Shown here one piece after another: positions 62,928 to 64,000 of a stretch of 64,000 nt of DNA (position 1 is the stretch's first letter; the number at the start of each line of letters is the position of its first letter). The stretch spans positions 124,001 to 188,000 of the forward strand of contig NZ_VDCZ01000009.1 of the NCBI RefSeq assembly GCF_006491645.1, in the 5' to 3' direction. The DNA is from Flavobacterium profundi. GTDB lineage: Bacteria; Bacteroidota; Bacteroidia; Flavobacteriales; Flavobacteriaceae. Below the pieces are notes generated by a model, which saw only the letters and a list, made by a program, of their open reading frames with translations, had not been told where the DNA came from and searched no databases. The translations under genes were made by a program, and so were the position numbers.

Positions 62928-64000
62928 TTCTGATTTCTTAATTTTAATGGTTAACTCGTTACTCGACTCGTCTAAATCCATAAAAATTTGATCTCCTTCA
63001 TGTATTTTGGAAGTAATAATTTCTTCTGCTAATGCATCTTCCACATATTTTTGAATCGCTCTTTTTAAGGGTCTTGCTCCAAATTGCTTATCAAAACCTT
63101 TTTCAGCAATGTAATCTTTCGCCTTTTCAGATAATTTTAAATCATATCCTAGGTCTTTAATTCTTAGATATAATTTATCCATTTCAATATCAATAATTAA
63201 ATCAATATCTGCTTTTTCTAAAGCATTGAATACAATTACATCGTCAATACGGTTTAAGAATTCAGGAGCAAAAGCTTTCTTCAAAGCGTTTTCAATGATT
63301 CCTTTCGAATGCTCATCTGCTTGAAGTGTTTTTGCAGAAGTACCAAAACCTACTCCTTGTCCAAAATCTTTTAATTGACGTGCACCCACATTTGAAGTCA
63401 TTATGATGATAGTGTTCCTAAAGTCGATTTTTCGGCCTAAACTATCCGTTAAATGACCATCATCTAAAACTTGAAGCATCATATTAAATACGTCTGGATG
63501 TGCTTTTTCAATTTCATCTAAAAGAACAACACAGTATGGTTTTCTTCTCACTTTTTCAGTCAATTGACCGCCTTCTTCATAACCTACATATCCTGGAGGA
63601 GCACCTACTAATCTTGAAATAGCAAATTTCTCCATATATTCACTCATGTCAATACGAATTAAAGCATCTTCAGAATCAAAAAGTTCTTTGGCGAGCACTT
63701 TGGCTAATTGGGTTTTACCCACACCTGTTTGACCTAAAAAGATAAAGGAACCAATTGGTTTATTAGGATCTTTTAATCCCGCTCTATTTCTTTGAATGGC
63801 TTTTGCTATTTTTTCAACAGCATCATTTTGGCCAATTACTTTACCTTTTATTAATTCAGGAAGTTTTGCTAGTTTATTACTTTCCGTTTGTGCAATTCTA
63901 TTTACAGGAATTCCAGTCATCATAGAAACCACATCAGCCACATTGTCTTCAGTTACGGTAACACGGTTGTTTTTAGCATCTTCCTCCCATTGTTCTTGAG
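62913..64000 (-). CDS. clpC: ClpC-type AAA+ unfoldase, C-terminal half (cut by window edge)
   Basis: Open from the right edge; residues before the apparent start at 63941 (EQWEEDAKNNRVTVTEDNVA) continue in frame, so the gene extends beyond the window. The visible part is the second AAA+ domain: Walker A GQTGVGKTQLA, Walker B VVLLDEIEKAHPD, sensor SNVGARQLKD and the RPLKRAIQKY arginine region. It unfolds proteins for ClpP. ClpC and ClpB are hard to tell apart here; the linker TGIPVNRIAQTESNKLAKL suits ClpC of Bacteroidota. Confidence 0.9.
   Translation of the reverse strand, partial: QEQWEEDAKNNRVTVTEDNVADVVSMMTGIPVNRIAQTESNKLAKLPELIKGKVIGQNDAVEKIAKAIQRNRAGLKDPNKPIGSFIFLGQTGVGKTQLAKVLAKELFDSEDALIRIDMSEYMEKFAISRLVGAPPGYVGYEEGGQLTEKVRRKPYCVVLLDEIEKAHPDVFNMMLQVLDDGHLTDSLGRKIDFRNTIIIMTSNVGARQLKDFGQGVGFGTSAKTLQADEHSKGIIENALKKAFAPEFLNRIDDVIVFNALEKADIDLIIDIEMDKLYLRIKDLGYDLKLSEKAKDYIAEKGFDKQFGARPLKRAIQKYVEDALAEEIITSKIHEGDQIFMDLDESSNELTIKIKKSEKPTK

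Overview
The window reads as a chromosomal segment of a low-GC member of the Flavobacteriaceae (Bacteroidota), close to Flavobacterium. Supporting this are the AT-rich sequence, TAnnTTTG-type -7 boxes instead of sigma70 boxes, no Shine-Dalgarno pattern, and lineage-typical genes: a LETM1-related protein, DUF4920 and DUF4382 lipoproteins, FadB with the dehydrogenase domain first, a RimB-RimK fusion, and the TetR/UbiB/DUF2805 cluster. No tRNA, rRNA, CRISPR array or insertion-sequence transposase was seen.

1-6.8 kb: the start of an MscS channel gene that runs off the left edge, a LysE exporter, a DUF1801 protein, then small secreted or lipoprotein genes of unknown function, an ankyrin protein and two decayed gene remnants, all on the minus strand.

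6.86-20.04 kb: the most unusual part. Short single genes, all on the minus strand, are separated by 70-320 bp structured elements that look like integron attC sites. Each element has a GTT-type box on one side, a complementary AAC-type box on the other and imperfect inverted arms between. In at least eight cassettes the box before the gene is complementary to the box after the same gene, exactly or with one mismatch, as expected if each gene once existed as a circle joined at an attC. The cargo includes lipoproteins, secreted proteins, a CpXC protein, a HEAT-repeat protein, a DUF6882 protein, a SMI1/KNR4 protein, a HEPN-like protein and an OLD-type ATPase/nuclease. One cassette has no gene. 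No integrase lies in the window, so this is a cassette array without a visible integrase (CALIN-like). Just right of it are about ten 20-21 bp degenerate tandem repeats.

20.6-30.6 kb: ordinary chromosome. It holds ilvE, DUF4920 and c-type haem lipoproteins, mnmD, divergent oxyR/dps, a SulP transporter with beta-carbonic anhydrase, a LETM1-related protein and a cation/proton antiporter.

30.7-39.8 kb: a fatty-acid degradation block (marR, fadB, fadA, an inserted four-helix-bundle gene, acyl-CoA dehydrogenase) and a long-chain acyl-CoA ligase. A shared palindrome lies upstream of marR and of the ligase, suggesting one regulon.

40-51.7 kb: an LTA-synthase-like sulfatase with a dual-specificity-type phosphatase, the TetR/UbiB/DUF2805 cluster, a YebC regulator, a CHASE-PAS histidine kinase with a single-domain response regulator, and an S41 peptidase.

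51.7-64 kb: gcvT, an L,D-transpeptidase, the thrA-thrB-thrC operon preceded by a threonine-rich leader peptide with competing hairpins (attenuation), hutH, DUF1304, TMEM175, a RimB-RimK fusion, and the C-terminal part of clpC running off the right edge.
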